Assembly (NCBI RefSeq): GCF_937996225.1
Contig: NZ_CALKTC010000076.1
Location: 1-30,420, forward strand
From: an uncultured Campylobacter sp.
GTDB taxonomy: Bacteria; Campylobacterota; Campylobacteria; Campylobacterales; Campylobacteraceae
Direction: 5' to 3'
Length of the DNA stretch: 30,420 nucleotides
The position numbers and the translations under genes are program-made. The notes under the pieces were generated by a model that did no database searches, was not told where the DNA came from, and saw only the letters and a list, made by a program, of their open reading frames with translations. Positions 1 through 6,891 of this stretch are shown in pieces; the first letter of the stretch is position 1; each line of letters starts with the position of its first letter.

Positions 1-1
1 G

Positions 2-112
2 GGTCGTATCGGCGAGCCGAGCGAGGTGGCGCATTTGGTGGAGTTTTTACTAAGCGAAAATTCCGCATATATCACAAAAGAGGTTATTAAAATAGACGGT
101 GGATTATGTTAA
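2..112 (+). CDS. 3-oxoacyl-ACP reductase (FabG-like SDR), C-terminal end only
   Basis: The window opens inside this gene; only the last 36 codons are present. The peptide begins GRIGEPSEVAHLVEFLLSE and ends IDGGLC, which is the standard end of FabG-type short-chain dehydrogenases (R-x-G-x-P-x-E-[VI]-A, then the 'IDGG' strand). The catalytic Tyr/Lys and the NADPH-binding Gly motif would lie upstream of the window. In aryl-polyene clusters this enzyme reduces the 3-keto group formed by the neighbouring ketosynthase during each chain-extension round. Its stop overlaps the ketosynthase start by 7 bases, so the two are probably translationally coupled. Assignment to the SDR family is fairly safe; the specific substrate is inferred from context. 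Confidence 0.78.
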   Translation, partial: GRIGEPSEVAHLVEFLLSENSAYITKEVIKIDGGLC

Positions 113-1335
113 ATAGAGTAGTTATTACGGGTTTTGGCAACGTCTGTGCATTCGGGCGGGACTGGGCGAGCATCAAGCGGAATTTGACGCAGCAAAAAAG
201 CGCCGTGGTTTATATGAGCGAATGGGATATCTTCGGCGAGGAGCTAAACACTAGGCTGGGCGCGCCGATACAAAACTACGCGCCGCCTGCGCACTGGAAT
301 CGCAAAGATACCCGCTCGATGGGCAAGGTAGCGATGTTTGGCGTAGATGCCGCGGGTGAAGCCCTGGCGGATGCGGGTCTTTTGAAAGACGAGCGCATAA
401 AAGACGGTCGTATGGGCGTCGCGGCGGGTAGCTGTAGCGGCGATGCGAAGGCTACGGGCGAGGTCATAGATATTTTGCATGGCAAGGATAGCACCTTCAA
501 CGCCAACTCATACGTAAAGATGATGCCTCACACCGTCGCTGCAAATATCGCGATCTACTACGGACTAAAAGGTAGGCTCATCCCCACGAGCTCTGCGTGC
601 ACGAGCGCGTCTCAAGCGATCGGCTACTCCTACGAAGCGATAAAATTTGGCCTTGCGGATATGATGCTGGCAGGCGGCGCGGATGAACTACACCCAAGCC
701 AGGCATTCGTGTTTGACAAGCTCTACGCGACAAGCTGCAAAAACGACACCCCTACCCTCAGCCCCGCGCCCTTTGATATAGCGCGCGATGGACTGGTTTT
801 GGGCGAAGGCGGCGCTATGTTCGTGCTAGAAAGCCTCGAAAGCGCACTTGCGCGCGGCGCTAAAATTTACGCCGAGATAGTGGGCTTCGGCACGACCTGT
901 GACGGCACGCATATCACCCGCCCACAGAGCGAGACTATGCGCGCGGCAATGCAGCTGGCGCTCAAAGATGCCGCAATTTCGCCGGATCTCATCGGGCATG
1001 TAAATGCCCATGCTACGGCGACCAGACAAGGCGACGTCGCGGAATCTATGGCGACGCATGAAATTTTCGGCTCGCAAACGCCCGTGAGCTCCTACAAAGG
1101 CTATTTGGGTCATACTTTGGGCGCGTGCGGAGCGCTAGAAAGCTTCATCTCGGTGATGATGATGAACGAGGGGCTATTCTATCCGAATCTAAATTTAGAA
1201 TGTATCGATCCGCAGTGCGCGCCGCTTAGATACCTCACGCAGCCGCAGGAGATAGAGACGGATTACGTTATGAATAACAACTTCGCTTTCGGCGGCGTAA
1301 ACACCTCTTTGATTTTTAAAAAATTTATCGACTAA
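106..1335 (+). CDS. beta-ketoacyl-ACP synthase (FabF/KAS II-like), aryl-polyene type
   Basis: This 409-residue thiolase-fold condensing enzyme would elongate the ACP-bound polyene chain by decarboxylative condensation with malonyl-ACP in the cytoplasm. The full Cys-His-His triad is visible: Cys165 in SSACTSAS, His302 in NAHATATRQGD and His336 in YLGHTLGACGALE. The gatekeeper region NNNFAFGGVNTS sits near residues 390-401. Length is normal for FabF-type enzymes. The ATG at 106 overlaps the end of the upstream reductase gene. Downstream, a good ribosome binding site leads into the small exported protein gene. It differs from housekeeping FabF in sequence and sits in an operon with two ACPs, an AMP-ligase/dehydratase and an MMPL exporter, so a role in APE synthesis rather than general fatty acid synthesis is inferred. 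Confidence 0.9.
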   Translation: MLNRVVITGFGNVCAFGRDWASIKRNLTQQKSAVVYMSEWDIFGEELNTRLGAPIQNYAPPAHWNRKDTRSMGKVAMFGVDAAGEALADAGLLKDERIKDGRMGVAAGSCSGDAKATGEVIDILHGKDSTFNANSYVKMMPHTVAANIAIYYGLKGRLIPTSSACTSASQAIGYSYEAIKFGLADMMLAGGADELHPSQAFVFDKLYATSCKNDTPTLSPAPFDIARDGLVLGEGGAMFVLESLESALARGAKIYAEIVGFGTTCDGTHITRPQSETMRAAMQLALKDAAISPDLIGHVNAHATATRQGDVAESMATHEIFGSQTPVSSYKGYLGHTLGACGALESFISVMMMNEGLFYPNLNLECIDPQCAPLRYLTQPQEIETDYVMNNNFAFGGVNTSLIFKKFID

Positions 1336-1345
1336 AGGAGAGAAA

Positions 1346-1768
1346 ATGAAAAAATTTCTATTTTTCGCAGTTGCGGCGCTTTTTGTCGCTAATTCGGCTT
1401 ATGCCAAAAACGACATCATGCGCTTTCCGATCGCTGCGGCACTCGCAGAGCCTGATGCTAAAGCTAAGCTTGATCCGAACATAAAATTCTACTTCGGCAA
1501 CAAATCCGCAGGCAGAAAGATCACGCAGCAGCTAAGCTCGAATAAAAAAACAAACAGCATCAACAAGACCGATCAAGCCGCATGCAACCGCGCGTTTTTA
1601 TCGGCACTGCTTAGCTTTCAAGACCGAGCCAAAAAAGAGGGCGGCAACAAGGTCGTAAACATCACGAGCTACTATTATAAAAACGTTTTCGTGAGCGACA
1701 AAGAGTTTGAATGCGGCGTAGGCTCGATAATGAGCGGCGTCACGCTAAGAGGCTACATTGCAAAATAA
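1346..1768 (+). CDS. small exported protein of aryl-polyene clusters ('excinuclease ATPase subunit'-like misnomer)
   Basis: A 140-residue protein with a clear Sec signal peptide (MKKFLFFAVAALFVANSAYA, cleavage probably after Ala20). The mature part has two cysteines (Cys80, Cys123) that could form a periplasmic disulfide, and the segments LDPNIKFYFGNK, ACNRAFLSALLSFQDRA and GGNKVVNITSYY. From memory, very similar short proteins recur in aryl-polyene clusters of gammaproteobacteria, often mislabelled as excinuclease subunits; nothing here resembles UvrA or an ATPase. Function is unknown; a periplasmic role in assembly or export of the lipid is inference. The start is fixed by AAAGGAGA 7 bases upstream of the ATG. 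The 3' end overlaps the next gene by 11 bases. Confidence 0.75.
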   Translation: MKKFLFFAVAALFVANSAYAKNDIMRFPIAAALAEPDAKAKLDPNIKFYFGNKSAGRKITQQLSSNKKTNSINKTDQAACNRAFLSALLSFQDRAKKEGGNKVVNITSYYYKNVFVSDKEFECGVGSIMSGVTLRGYIAK

Positions 1769-3293
1769 ACTAAACTTTGGCGTAGCGTACGCAAGCGCGA
1801 TAATTTCGGGCGAGCCGGCGGAGCTTTATAAAAATTTCGCCGCTTGTTCGGACGGAATTTCCGAAGTAAGCTTAGGCGGAAATTCCGATCTCGCTTGCGA
1901 TGCAAGTCAAAATTTTACGTATGATTTCGCGTTAAATTCTACGCAAGATTTTACAGATATTCCGGACTGCAAGCAGAATTTCATCAATTCAGCAAATTTT
2001 GCGGCTTGCGAGAATAACGAAAAAGCGGGGCGCAACTTTGCTACAGAAGATTTTAATGAAAAATCTACCGAGCTCGACTCGCAGCGGGGATTAAATTACA
2101 AAGCGGATGCGTCTAAATTTAACCCCTCGCGCGCTTTTGATTGCAACTCCGAAGAGGCGGCAGAGCTTTATAAAAATTTCGCCGCGCGTGAGGGCGAGGC
2201 TTTACAAAACAGCTCCGTAGGAAATTTAAAAATTTCTGCTCACGCCCGCTTAAAAGATGAAATTTTAGCGCTCGAAGCTTTAAAGAAAAAGCCGGCTCTT
2301 GAGCACATTCCGCCGTTACAGCGCCGCCGCTTGGGGCTCGGGGCAAAACTTTGCATCTCGCTTTTAGGCGAAATTTCGCAAAATGCGCCGCAAAGTTTAG
2401 CCGAGGAAAACTCCTTAAATCTCGCGCCTAAAAATTTAGATGCGAGCAAAAGCCGCGCCGCCGCGCAAAATCCGTCGCCACAGGATTTTTCAAATGAGAA
2501 TTCTTTAAATTTTATGCCGCAAAATTTAAATTCGGCGCCGCAGGATTCGGCAAATGAAAATTTCTTAAATTTGACAAGGCAAAATTTAAAAGCAGGCGAT
2601 GATACCGCGACGCAGCGTGAGGGGATGCCGCTTGTTTTTTGCTCGCGCCTGGGCGAGATCAACCGCTGTTTTAGCCTGCTTGGCTCGATGGACGAAAGCG
2701 TCTCGCCTTCGAGCTTTTGCGTCAGCGTACTCAACGCGATCGCAGCGCAAAATGCGATTTTTACGCAAAACCATGCCGAAATTTCGACGATCTCTGCGGC
2801 GTGCGCGCTCGAAAACGGCGCAATAATCGCCGCTGCAAGGCTGAAAGAAAGCGCGAAAAATTCCAGCTCCGCGCAGGATGCAAATGAAGCAGGCAAGGAC
2901 GGCGAATGCAAGTTGGATAACGATAAAATCGTCCTACTCTGCTATTTTGAAGAGGTAAATAACGACTATCTGAAGCGCTGCGACTTCGCCTGCGCCCTAC
3001 TTCTGGTGTTTCAGCGCGGAGATGATGTGCAGATCGAAATCTCTCCGCACGTTGCGGACGCGACGACACAGAGCCTAGAGGCACAAAATCCGAAGCCGCG
3101 AGCCGAGAATGAAATTCTACGAAGCTTTAAAGAAGGCGGCAAAATCCCGCTAGATACCGCGGTGAAATTTTTGGCTAAAATCCTCTCCGATAAGCGCGAA
3201 TGGCGCAGCAGCGACGGGGTTTTGGACTATCTTTGGCGCGTCAAAGATCCCGCCAAAATCGCAGCTTTTTTAAGGCAAGATCGTGAGCGTTAA
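1758..3293 (+). CDS. beta-ketoacyl synthase-like protein (chain-length-factor type) with large low-complexity insertions
   Basis: The conserved pieces match the short N-terminal-like ketosynthase family (PF13723 type) of APE clusters, which pairs with the true ketosynthase as a chain-length factor: residues 1-20, PPLQRRRLGLGAKL (185-198), PLVFCSRLGEINRCFSLLG (291-309), SPSSFCVSVLNAIAAQNAIF (316-335), ISAACALENGAIIAAARL (345-362) and a C-terminal part near 388-511. There is no convincing catalytic Cys-His-His set. Family members are usually about 240 residues; this one has 511. The excess lies in two inserts, roughly residues 31-144 and 208-288, made of repeats rich in N, L, F, K, A, S. The TTG start at 1758 is preceded by AAGAGG at 1747-1752 and gives an 11-base overlap with the upstream gene. 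Whether the inserts are tolerated loops or have inactivated the protein cannot be told from sequence. Confidence 0.7.
   Translation: MQNKLNFGVAYASAIISGEPAELYKNFAACSDGISEVSLGGNSDLACDASQNFTYDFALNSTQDFTDIPDCKQNFINSANFAACENNEKAGRNFATEDFNEKSTELDSQRGLNYKADASKFNPSRAFDCNSEEAAELYKNFAAREGEALQNSSVGNLKISAHARLKDEILALEALKKKPALEHIPPLQRRRLGLGAKLCISLLGEISQNAPQSLAEENSLNLAPKNLDASKSRAAAQNPSPQDFSNENSLNFMPQNLNSAPQDSANENFLNLTRQNLKAGDDTATQREGMPLVFCSRLGEINRCFSLLGSMDESVSPSSFCVSVLNAIAAQNAIFTQNHAEISTISAACALENGAIIAAARLKESAKNSSSAQDANEAGKDGECKLDNDKIVLLCYFEEVNNDYLKRCDFACALLLVFQRGDDVQIEISPHVADATTQSLEAQNPKPRAENEILRSFKEGGKIPLDTAVKFLAKILSDKREWRSSDGVLDYLWRVKDPAKIAAFLRQDRER
1817..2185 (+). repeat. 27-base direct repeat flanking a 114-codon in-frame insert
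   Basis: The same 27 bases occur at 1817-1843 and 2159-2185 with one mismatch; both encode AELYKNFAA in the same frame. They are 342 bases (exactly 114 codons) apart and bracket the first low-complexity insert of the chain-length-factor-like gene. The pattern looks like the scar of an in-frame duplication or expansion. Confidence 0.8.
2481..2600 (+). repeat. two tandem 60-base in-frame units
   Basis: CAGGATT recurs at 2481 and 2541, and the two 60-base units (2481-2540, 2541-2600) align through AAATGA, TTAAATTT and GCAAAATTTAAA. Each codes for 20 residues of the type QDxxNENxLNxxxQNL. A more diverged relative lies just upstream (about 2400-2440). This is the second insert of the chain-length-factor-like gene. 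Confidence 0.75.
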
Positions 3294-3828
3294 AATAGTA
3301 AAATTCCACCTCATGAGCAAGCGCGGCGAGACGAGCAAATTTGATCAAAATCCCAGGCTACGCGGAGCCGCAAGGGCGCGAACGACAAGCTTTAAATTTA
3401 ACTGCTCCGCCAAACGCGGATATAGTGAAGGTTTTAAATTTAGCCGCGCTATCAAACACGAGCTCGCCCAAACGGCGCATCTTAAAAGCACGCTGAAAGG
3501 GCGCGCGCCGTGCGCCTCCAAATCGCGTTGCAATGAGGCGCGCTACGAAAATGCGCCGCCGAGGCATACGCAACGAACCCAAAAAAATCATCCTAAGCGG
3601 TGCGAGCTGCGAGCTATAAAAATTTTACCACATCGGCGCGTAGAAAACACCGCTCAATTCCGCTATAAAAACAGATGTGGCGAGCCGAAACAGTACGCGC
3701 AGCAGGCTGTAAATTTCATAAATTTAACAAAGCAAAGCTTGGGCTACGAGTTTAAATTTAGCCGCGCGATGAACCGAGTAGACGCCCAGGCAAGATGCGC
3801 ACGGCAAGGCAGTTGCGATGAATTTTAA
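3283..3828 (+). CDS. doubtful 181-codon reading frame in expanded spacer DNA
   Basis: This frame opens with GTG overlapping the preceding stop by 11 bases and ends overlapping the next frame by 11 bases. The predicted product is rich in R, K, A, N, Q and repeats FKF/KFN/KFS pieces such as SFKFNCSAKRG, GFKFSRAIKHE and EFKFSRAMNR. I see no hydrophobic core, signal peptide, membrane segment or known motif. APE clusters I know have no gene here, between the chain-length factor and the PlsC acyltransferase. Several frames on both strands are open through this stretch, which weakens the coding case. The most likely reading is non-functional, repeat-derived DNA that keeps translation flowing through the operon; a real but unrecognised basic protein is possible. 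Confidence 0.25.
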   Translation: MSVKIVKFHLMSKRGETSKFDQNPRLRGAARARTTSFKFNCSAKRGYSEGFKFSRAIKHELAQTAHLKSTLKGRAPCASKSRCNEARYENAPPRHTQRTQKNHPKRCELRAIKILPHRRVENTAQFRYKNRCGEPKQYAQQAVNFINLTKQSLGYEFKFSRAMNRVDAQARCARQGSCDEF

Positions 3829-4363
3829 ATTTAACGACGCCGCGAGCTATAAATTTGATCAGACGGCGCGTCATACGGCGGCGCCAAAGCAGAATATATG
3901 GTGCTTCGCAGAAATTTTGTCGCAATGGCGCGCGTGGCAAACCGCCGAAATTCTACTACAACGATACGTGCGGCAAAAGATAAAAATTCCATCGCAGCAA
4001 TACGCACGACGAAGCATGCGAAAAGCCGCGGAAATTTTACCGAGACAATGCGGATGGCGGATGGCGAGAATTCTACAAAATCGCAGTTTGCCGCGCACCG
4101 CAAAAATTCTATTGCTTCGATACATACGCGGCGCCGAGATCGCCTCCGCTCAGACCATAAAAGCTCTATTGCCTCGACACATGCCGCAAGCCGAAATATC
4201 GCGCACAGAAAACCGCAAAAACTCCGCTGCGATGCGACGAGCGGCAAGCCGTAGAAATTTTATCGGGGCTGCCCGCATGACGAGCCATCAAATCCCCGCC
4301 GAAAGCCGCAAAATCTCCAACGAGAACCGCGAAATCCCCGCCGAAAGAGGCGCCGAGCGATGA
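3818..4363 (+). CDS. doubtful 181-codon repetitive reading frame, coupled to the PlsC gene
   Basis: This second frame has the same length as its upstream neighbour and is joined to both neighbours by overlaps (11 bases upstream, ATGA with the acyltransferase gene at 4360). The product is strongly basic and built from a degenerate unit around AEIL or KIL: FAEILSQW, TAEILLQRYV, AAEILPRQ, ARILQNR, AKILLLRYIR. I recognise no domain. Other frames and the opposite strand are also open over most of it, so it may simply be a degenerate tandem repeat. If translated, it could serve only to carry ribosomes to the acyltransferase gene. Confidence 0.25.
   Translation: MNFKFNDAASYKFDQTARHTAAPKQNIWCFAEILSQWRAWQTAEILLQRYVRQKIKIPSQQYARRSMRKAAEILPRQCGWRMARILQNRSLPRTAKILLLRYIRGAEIASAQTIKALLPRHMPQAEISRTENRKNSAAMRRAASRRNFIGAARMTSHQIPAESRKISNENREIPAERGAER
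3906..4140 (+). repeat. degenerate tandem repeat with AAATTYTA core, period about 36-45 bases
   Basis: Copies of GAAATTTT/GAAATTCTA/AAAATTCTA recur about every 36-45 bases, separated by GC-rich linkers with CGCAATG- or CGATACG-like pieces. The copies are too diverged to give an exact unit by eye. It is the same style of sequence as the in-gene repeats nearby. Confidence 0.5.
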
Positions 4364-5115
4364 AACAGACAGATCCGCTAAGGCGCAAGCTCAAACAGAT
4401 CGGCATCGCGTTATCCTTCGCAAGCTTCGGCGCGCTGTGTATGATGGGCAACCTACTCTTCCTCCCAGTAGCGCTGCTGCGGCTAAACCGCATAGAGGTC
4501 GTACGAAATTTCGTGCGCGATTTTATAATGATCTCGTGGCGCATATTTTTGCTGCTAGCGCGACTTTACGGCAGCATCGGCGTAAGCTGGCGCTGCAAGC
4601 TCCCGCCTAGCGGTACTCTCATCATCGCAAACCACCCCAGCCTGCTTGACGTGGTGATCTTTTTAGCCCACGTACGGCGCGCAAACTGCGTAGTCAAGGA
4701 AAGCCTGTGCAAAAACCCCTTCCTCTCCGCTGCCATCGCAGCTGCGGGCTACATCCCAAACACCGGCTCGGAAGCGATGATAGATGCGTGCCGAAGCGCC
4801 CTTGCGCGAGGAGAAAGCCTAATCATCTTCCCAGAGGGCACGCGCACCGCGGATCGCATCGCCATGCACAAAGCGGCGTTTTACATCGCGATAAATTTCG
4901 CAAAAAACATAAACTGCGTCGCGATAAAAATGGATCCTAAAAGCCTAAAAAAAGGACAAGTATGGTACGATACGCCCGAGGTTCGAATGAAATACTACCT
5001 CTATGAGCTGTGCGCACTGGATCTAACGGGCTTCGAGCCGGATCGTCCAAACCCGATCCGAGTGCGCAAACTCTACGAAAAAATATCAAATCTATATGAA
5101 AAGGAGAATCTGTGA
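4360..5115 (+). CDS. 1-acyl-glycerol-3-phosphate acyltransferase-like (PlsC/LPLAT family)
   Basis: A 251-residue membrane-associated acyltransferase. The catalytic NHxxxxD box is NHPSLLD at 91-97 (His92, Asp97) and the phosphate/substrate box is FPEGTRT at 157-163. A hydrophobic N-terminal stretch (about 14-45 and 55-72) would anchor it at the inner membrane. In APE clusters a PlsC-like enzyme is thought to help join the polyene acyl chain to its lipid or glycan anchor; the exact acceptor is not known from sequence. The ATG overlaps the previous frame as ATGA, and the stop overlaps the first ACP start as GTGA, so it is embedded in the operon. Length and motifs are intact. Confidence 0.85.
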   Translation: MKQTDPLRRKLKQIGIALSFASFGALCMMGNLLFLPVALLRLNRIEVVRNFVRDFIMISWRIFLLLARLYGSIGVSWRCKLPPSGTLIIANHPSLLDVVIFLAHVRRANCVVKESLCKNPFLSAAIAAAGYIPNTGSEAMIDACRSALARGESLIIFPEGTRTADRIAMHKAAFYIAINFAKNINCVAIKMDPKSLKKGQVWYDTPEVRMKYYLYELCALDLTGFEPDRPNPIRVRKLYEKISNLYEKENL

Positions 5116-5378
5116 ACGAAGAAATTTTGGAGCTTAAGGAGCTGATCATTTCGGGGCTGAACCTCGAAGACGTCGCGCCGGGCGACATAAATGACGATGA
5201 GCCGCTTTTCGGCGACGGGCTCGGGCTCGATTCGGTCGATGCACTGGAGCTCGGGCTTTTGGTGCAAAAAAAATACGGCATCGTGCTTAACTCAAAAACC
5301 CAAAATTTAAAACAAATTTTCTCATCCGTTGCGTCTTTGGCGCAATACATCGCCGAAAATAGGAGTAAAAATGAGTAA
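5112..5378 (+). CDS. acyl carrier protein (first of two)
   Basis: An 88-residue acidic four-helix carrier protein. Ser41 in GLGLDSVDALEL is the phosphopantetheine attachment site that would hold the growing polyene or aryl starter. The GTG start at 5112 is preceded by AAGGAG at 5101-5106 and overlaps the acyltransferase stop. The next gene starts inside its end, so the two ACPs are coupled. Paired ACPs of this size are a hallmark of aryl-polyene operons; which one carries the starter and which the chain is not visible. Confidence 0.9.
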   Translation: MNEEILELKELIISGLNLEDVAPGDINDDEPLFGDGLGLDSVDALELGLLVQKKYGIVLNSKTQNLKQIFSSVASLAQYIAENRSKNE

Positions 5379-5649
5379 AGATGAAATCTTTGAAATTTTA
5401 AAAAAGGCGCTCGTGGATCTTTTTGAGATCGACGAGAGCAAGGTCGTGCCGGAGGCTAGAATTTACGAGGATCTGCAGATCGACAGCATCGACGCGATCG
5501 ATCTGGTCGATTACGTCAAGAAAAACACCGGCTACAAGCTGATGCCCGATGATTTTAAAAACATCCAGACCCTTGGCGACATCGTGGATGCCGTAGCCGC
5601 AAAGCTCGATCAGGGCGCGAGCGGGGAGACTACGGACGGCGAGAGTTAA
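5371..5649 (+). CDS. acyl carrier protein (second of two)
   Basis: A 92-residue ACP with Ser39 in LQIDSIDAIDLVDYV as the phosphopantetheine site, followed by an FKNIQTLGDIVDAV helix typical of ACP helix IV. The frame is open further upstream, but AGGAG at 5361-5365 lies 5 bases before the ATG at 5371 and fixes the start, giving an 8-base overlap with the first ACP. It is followed by about 700 bases without a recognisable gene, the only large break in an otherwise tightly packed operon. Confidence 0.9.
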   Translation: MSKDEIFEILKKALVDLFEIDESKVVPEARIYEDLQIDSIDAIDLVDYVKKNTGYKLMPDDFKNIQTLGDIVDAVAAKLDQGASGETTDGES

Positions 5650-6351
5650 ATTTAGCCGTGCGGCGCGACAAGATCGAGTGCGTCGCGGTTCGGTAGTTTA
5701 CTTTGCGGCGGCACGGGGCAGCGGGCGAGCGGATAACATAGGCGTCGTTTATTTGACGGCGCGCGGCGAATGTTTTAATTGAAAGAGCGTGGAGAGAGCG
5801 GCTTTACGGGCTTAGCGCTTAGGCGGCACGGCACAAAGCCCGCTTACTCGCCGTTTTTAGGCTAGTATGTAGAGCACTTTGCGGATCAAAATTTTAAAAT
5901 TTAAATCTGCGTACCTGGGTCAAATTTTGAAATTTTAAAAGACGTCGTTTCTTTTGAGACCGTCGTTTTCATAAAATTTCAAAATTTTAAAATTTCGGCC
6001 AAATTTAATTTAACGGATCTGATCGCGAGTGTAGCGCCGCGAATTAAACTAAAGCGCAGCTAAATTTTAAGATGCGGCTAGAATTTGAAGGCGGTAGGTG
6101 CGGCTGAATTAAAATTTTAAAAGCATGGCACACAAAACCGTGGCGCCGAGGTCAAATTTAAAGTATCTCGGCGCGGTATAGATCGCAACGATCGCGCTGC
6201 TAGCAACAAAACCAAAAACCGCCACGGCAAAACCAAAATCGCAGCAGCAAAAGCCTAGCCGGCCGCGGTAAAACAAAATTGCTGCGACAAAGCTAAAACC
6301 GCCGCGACAAAAAAACTAAGCCCTTGCGGCTAAATTTAAGGATTACAAAGA
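5650..6351 (+). other. 702-base gap inside the operon, repeat-rich, no gene seen
   Basis: No convincing reading frame on either strand. The first third is GC-rich. The middle (5885-6000) is made of AAATTTTAAAATTT-like runs and contains a perfect 12-base inverted repeat, GAAATTTTAAAA at 5929-5940 against TTTTAAAATTTC at 5985-5996. The last part (6200-6320) is a degenerate string of CGGCAAAACCAAAATCGC-like pieces. No strong promoter or terminator was found, so the operon may be read through, but an internal promoter cannot be excluded. Confidence 0.6.
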
Positions 6352-6891
6352 TTGCGACGAACGATATTTTTAAAAACAGCTACCATAATTTTGAGCGTGT
6401 TTTACCCTTTCGCCCTCTATTTTTTGCACGGCGGCGCGCGGGTCTGCTTGCTCGCGGCGATGAGCGCGCTATGGGGAGCGCGAGCCGTTTTTGAAAGTAA
6501 AGATCGAGCTATTAAGGGCGCAAGCGCGGCATTTTTTGCGCTGTGCGCCCTATTTGGCGGCGGAGCGCTCGCGTATCTGTATCCGCTCATAATAAATTTC
6601 TCGCTCGCGGCGCTTTTTGCACTCAGCCTAAGATCGACGCCTGCGATCACGCGCCTGGCGCTTTTGAAGCAGCCAGGTCTCAACGAGCACGGCCGCGCCT
6701 ACACGCGCAAACTGACCGAAGTTTGGCTCGGATTTTTTGTGCTAAACGGCCTGCTTAGCGCGGCGCTGCTGCTACCGCGAGATAAAATTTATTGGAGCGT
6801 TTACTGCGGCGCGATCTCATACGTCCTCATCGGCGCGCTGATCGGCGGCGAGATGATTTTTAGGAAATTTTATGTTAAAAAATTTGATTAA
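6352..6891 (+). CDS. COG4648-type inner-membrane protein of aryl-polyene clusters
   Basis: A 179-residue polytopic membrane protein with about five hydrophobic segments (near 8-25, 28-45, 58-90, 122-142 and 149-167). The mid-region loop LLKQPGLNEHGRAYTRKLTEVW between segments is conserved, from memory, in the COG4648 family found in APE operons between the ACPs and the AMP-ligase. Biochemical function is unknown; its place suggests a role in membrane-side assembly or transfer of the lipid. The TTG start at 6352 is supported by AAGGA at 6338-6342; there is no ATG nearby. Its end overlaps the next gene by 20 bases. Confidence 0.72.
   Translation: MRRTIFLKTATIILSVFYPFALYFLHGGARVCLLAAMSALWGARAVFESKDRAIKGASAAFFALCALFGGGALAYLYPLIINFSLAALFALSLRSTPAITRLALLKQPGLNEHGRAYTRKLTEVWLGFFVLNGLLSAALLLPRDKIYWSVYCGAISYVLIGALIGGEMIFRKFYVKKFD

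Noticed and set aside
1346..1768. DNA-repair (excinuclease) function suggested by the habitual database name of this family
   Set aside because: The protein is a 140-residue exported protein with a signal peptide and no ATPase motif; the name is a propagated error.
2240..2911. 223-codon minus-strand frame opposite the chain-length-factor-like gene
   Set aside because: It is a shadow of low-complexity coding DNA: the + strand frame carries the family motifs and operon overlaps, while this one has no ribosome binding site or known motif.
3831..4247. 138-codon minus-strand frame over the degenerate repeat
   Set aside because: Cysteine- and arginine-rich nonsense composition; open only because the repeat lacks stops in several frames.
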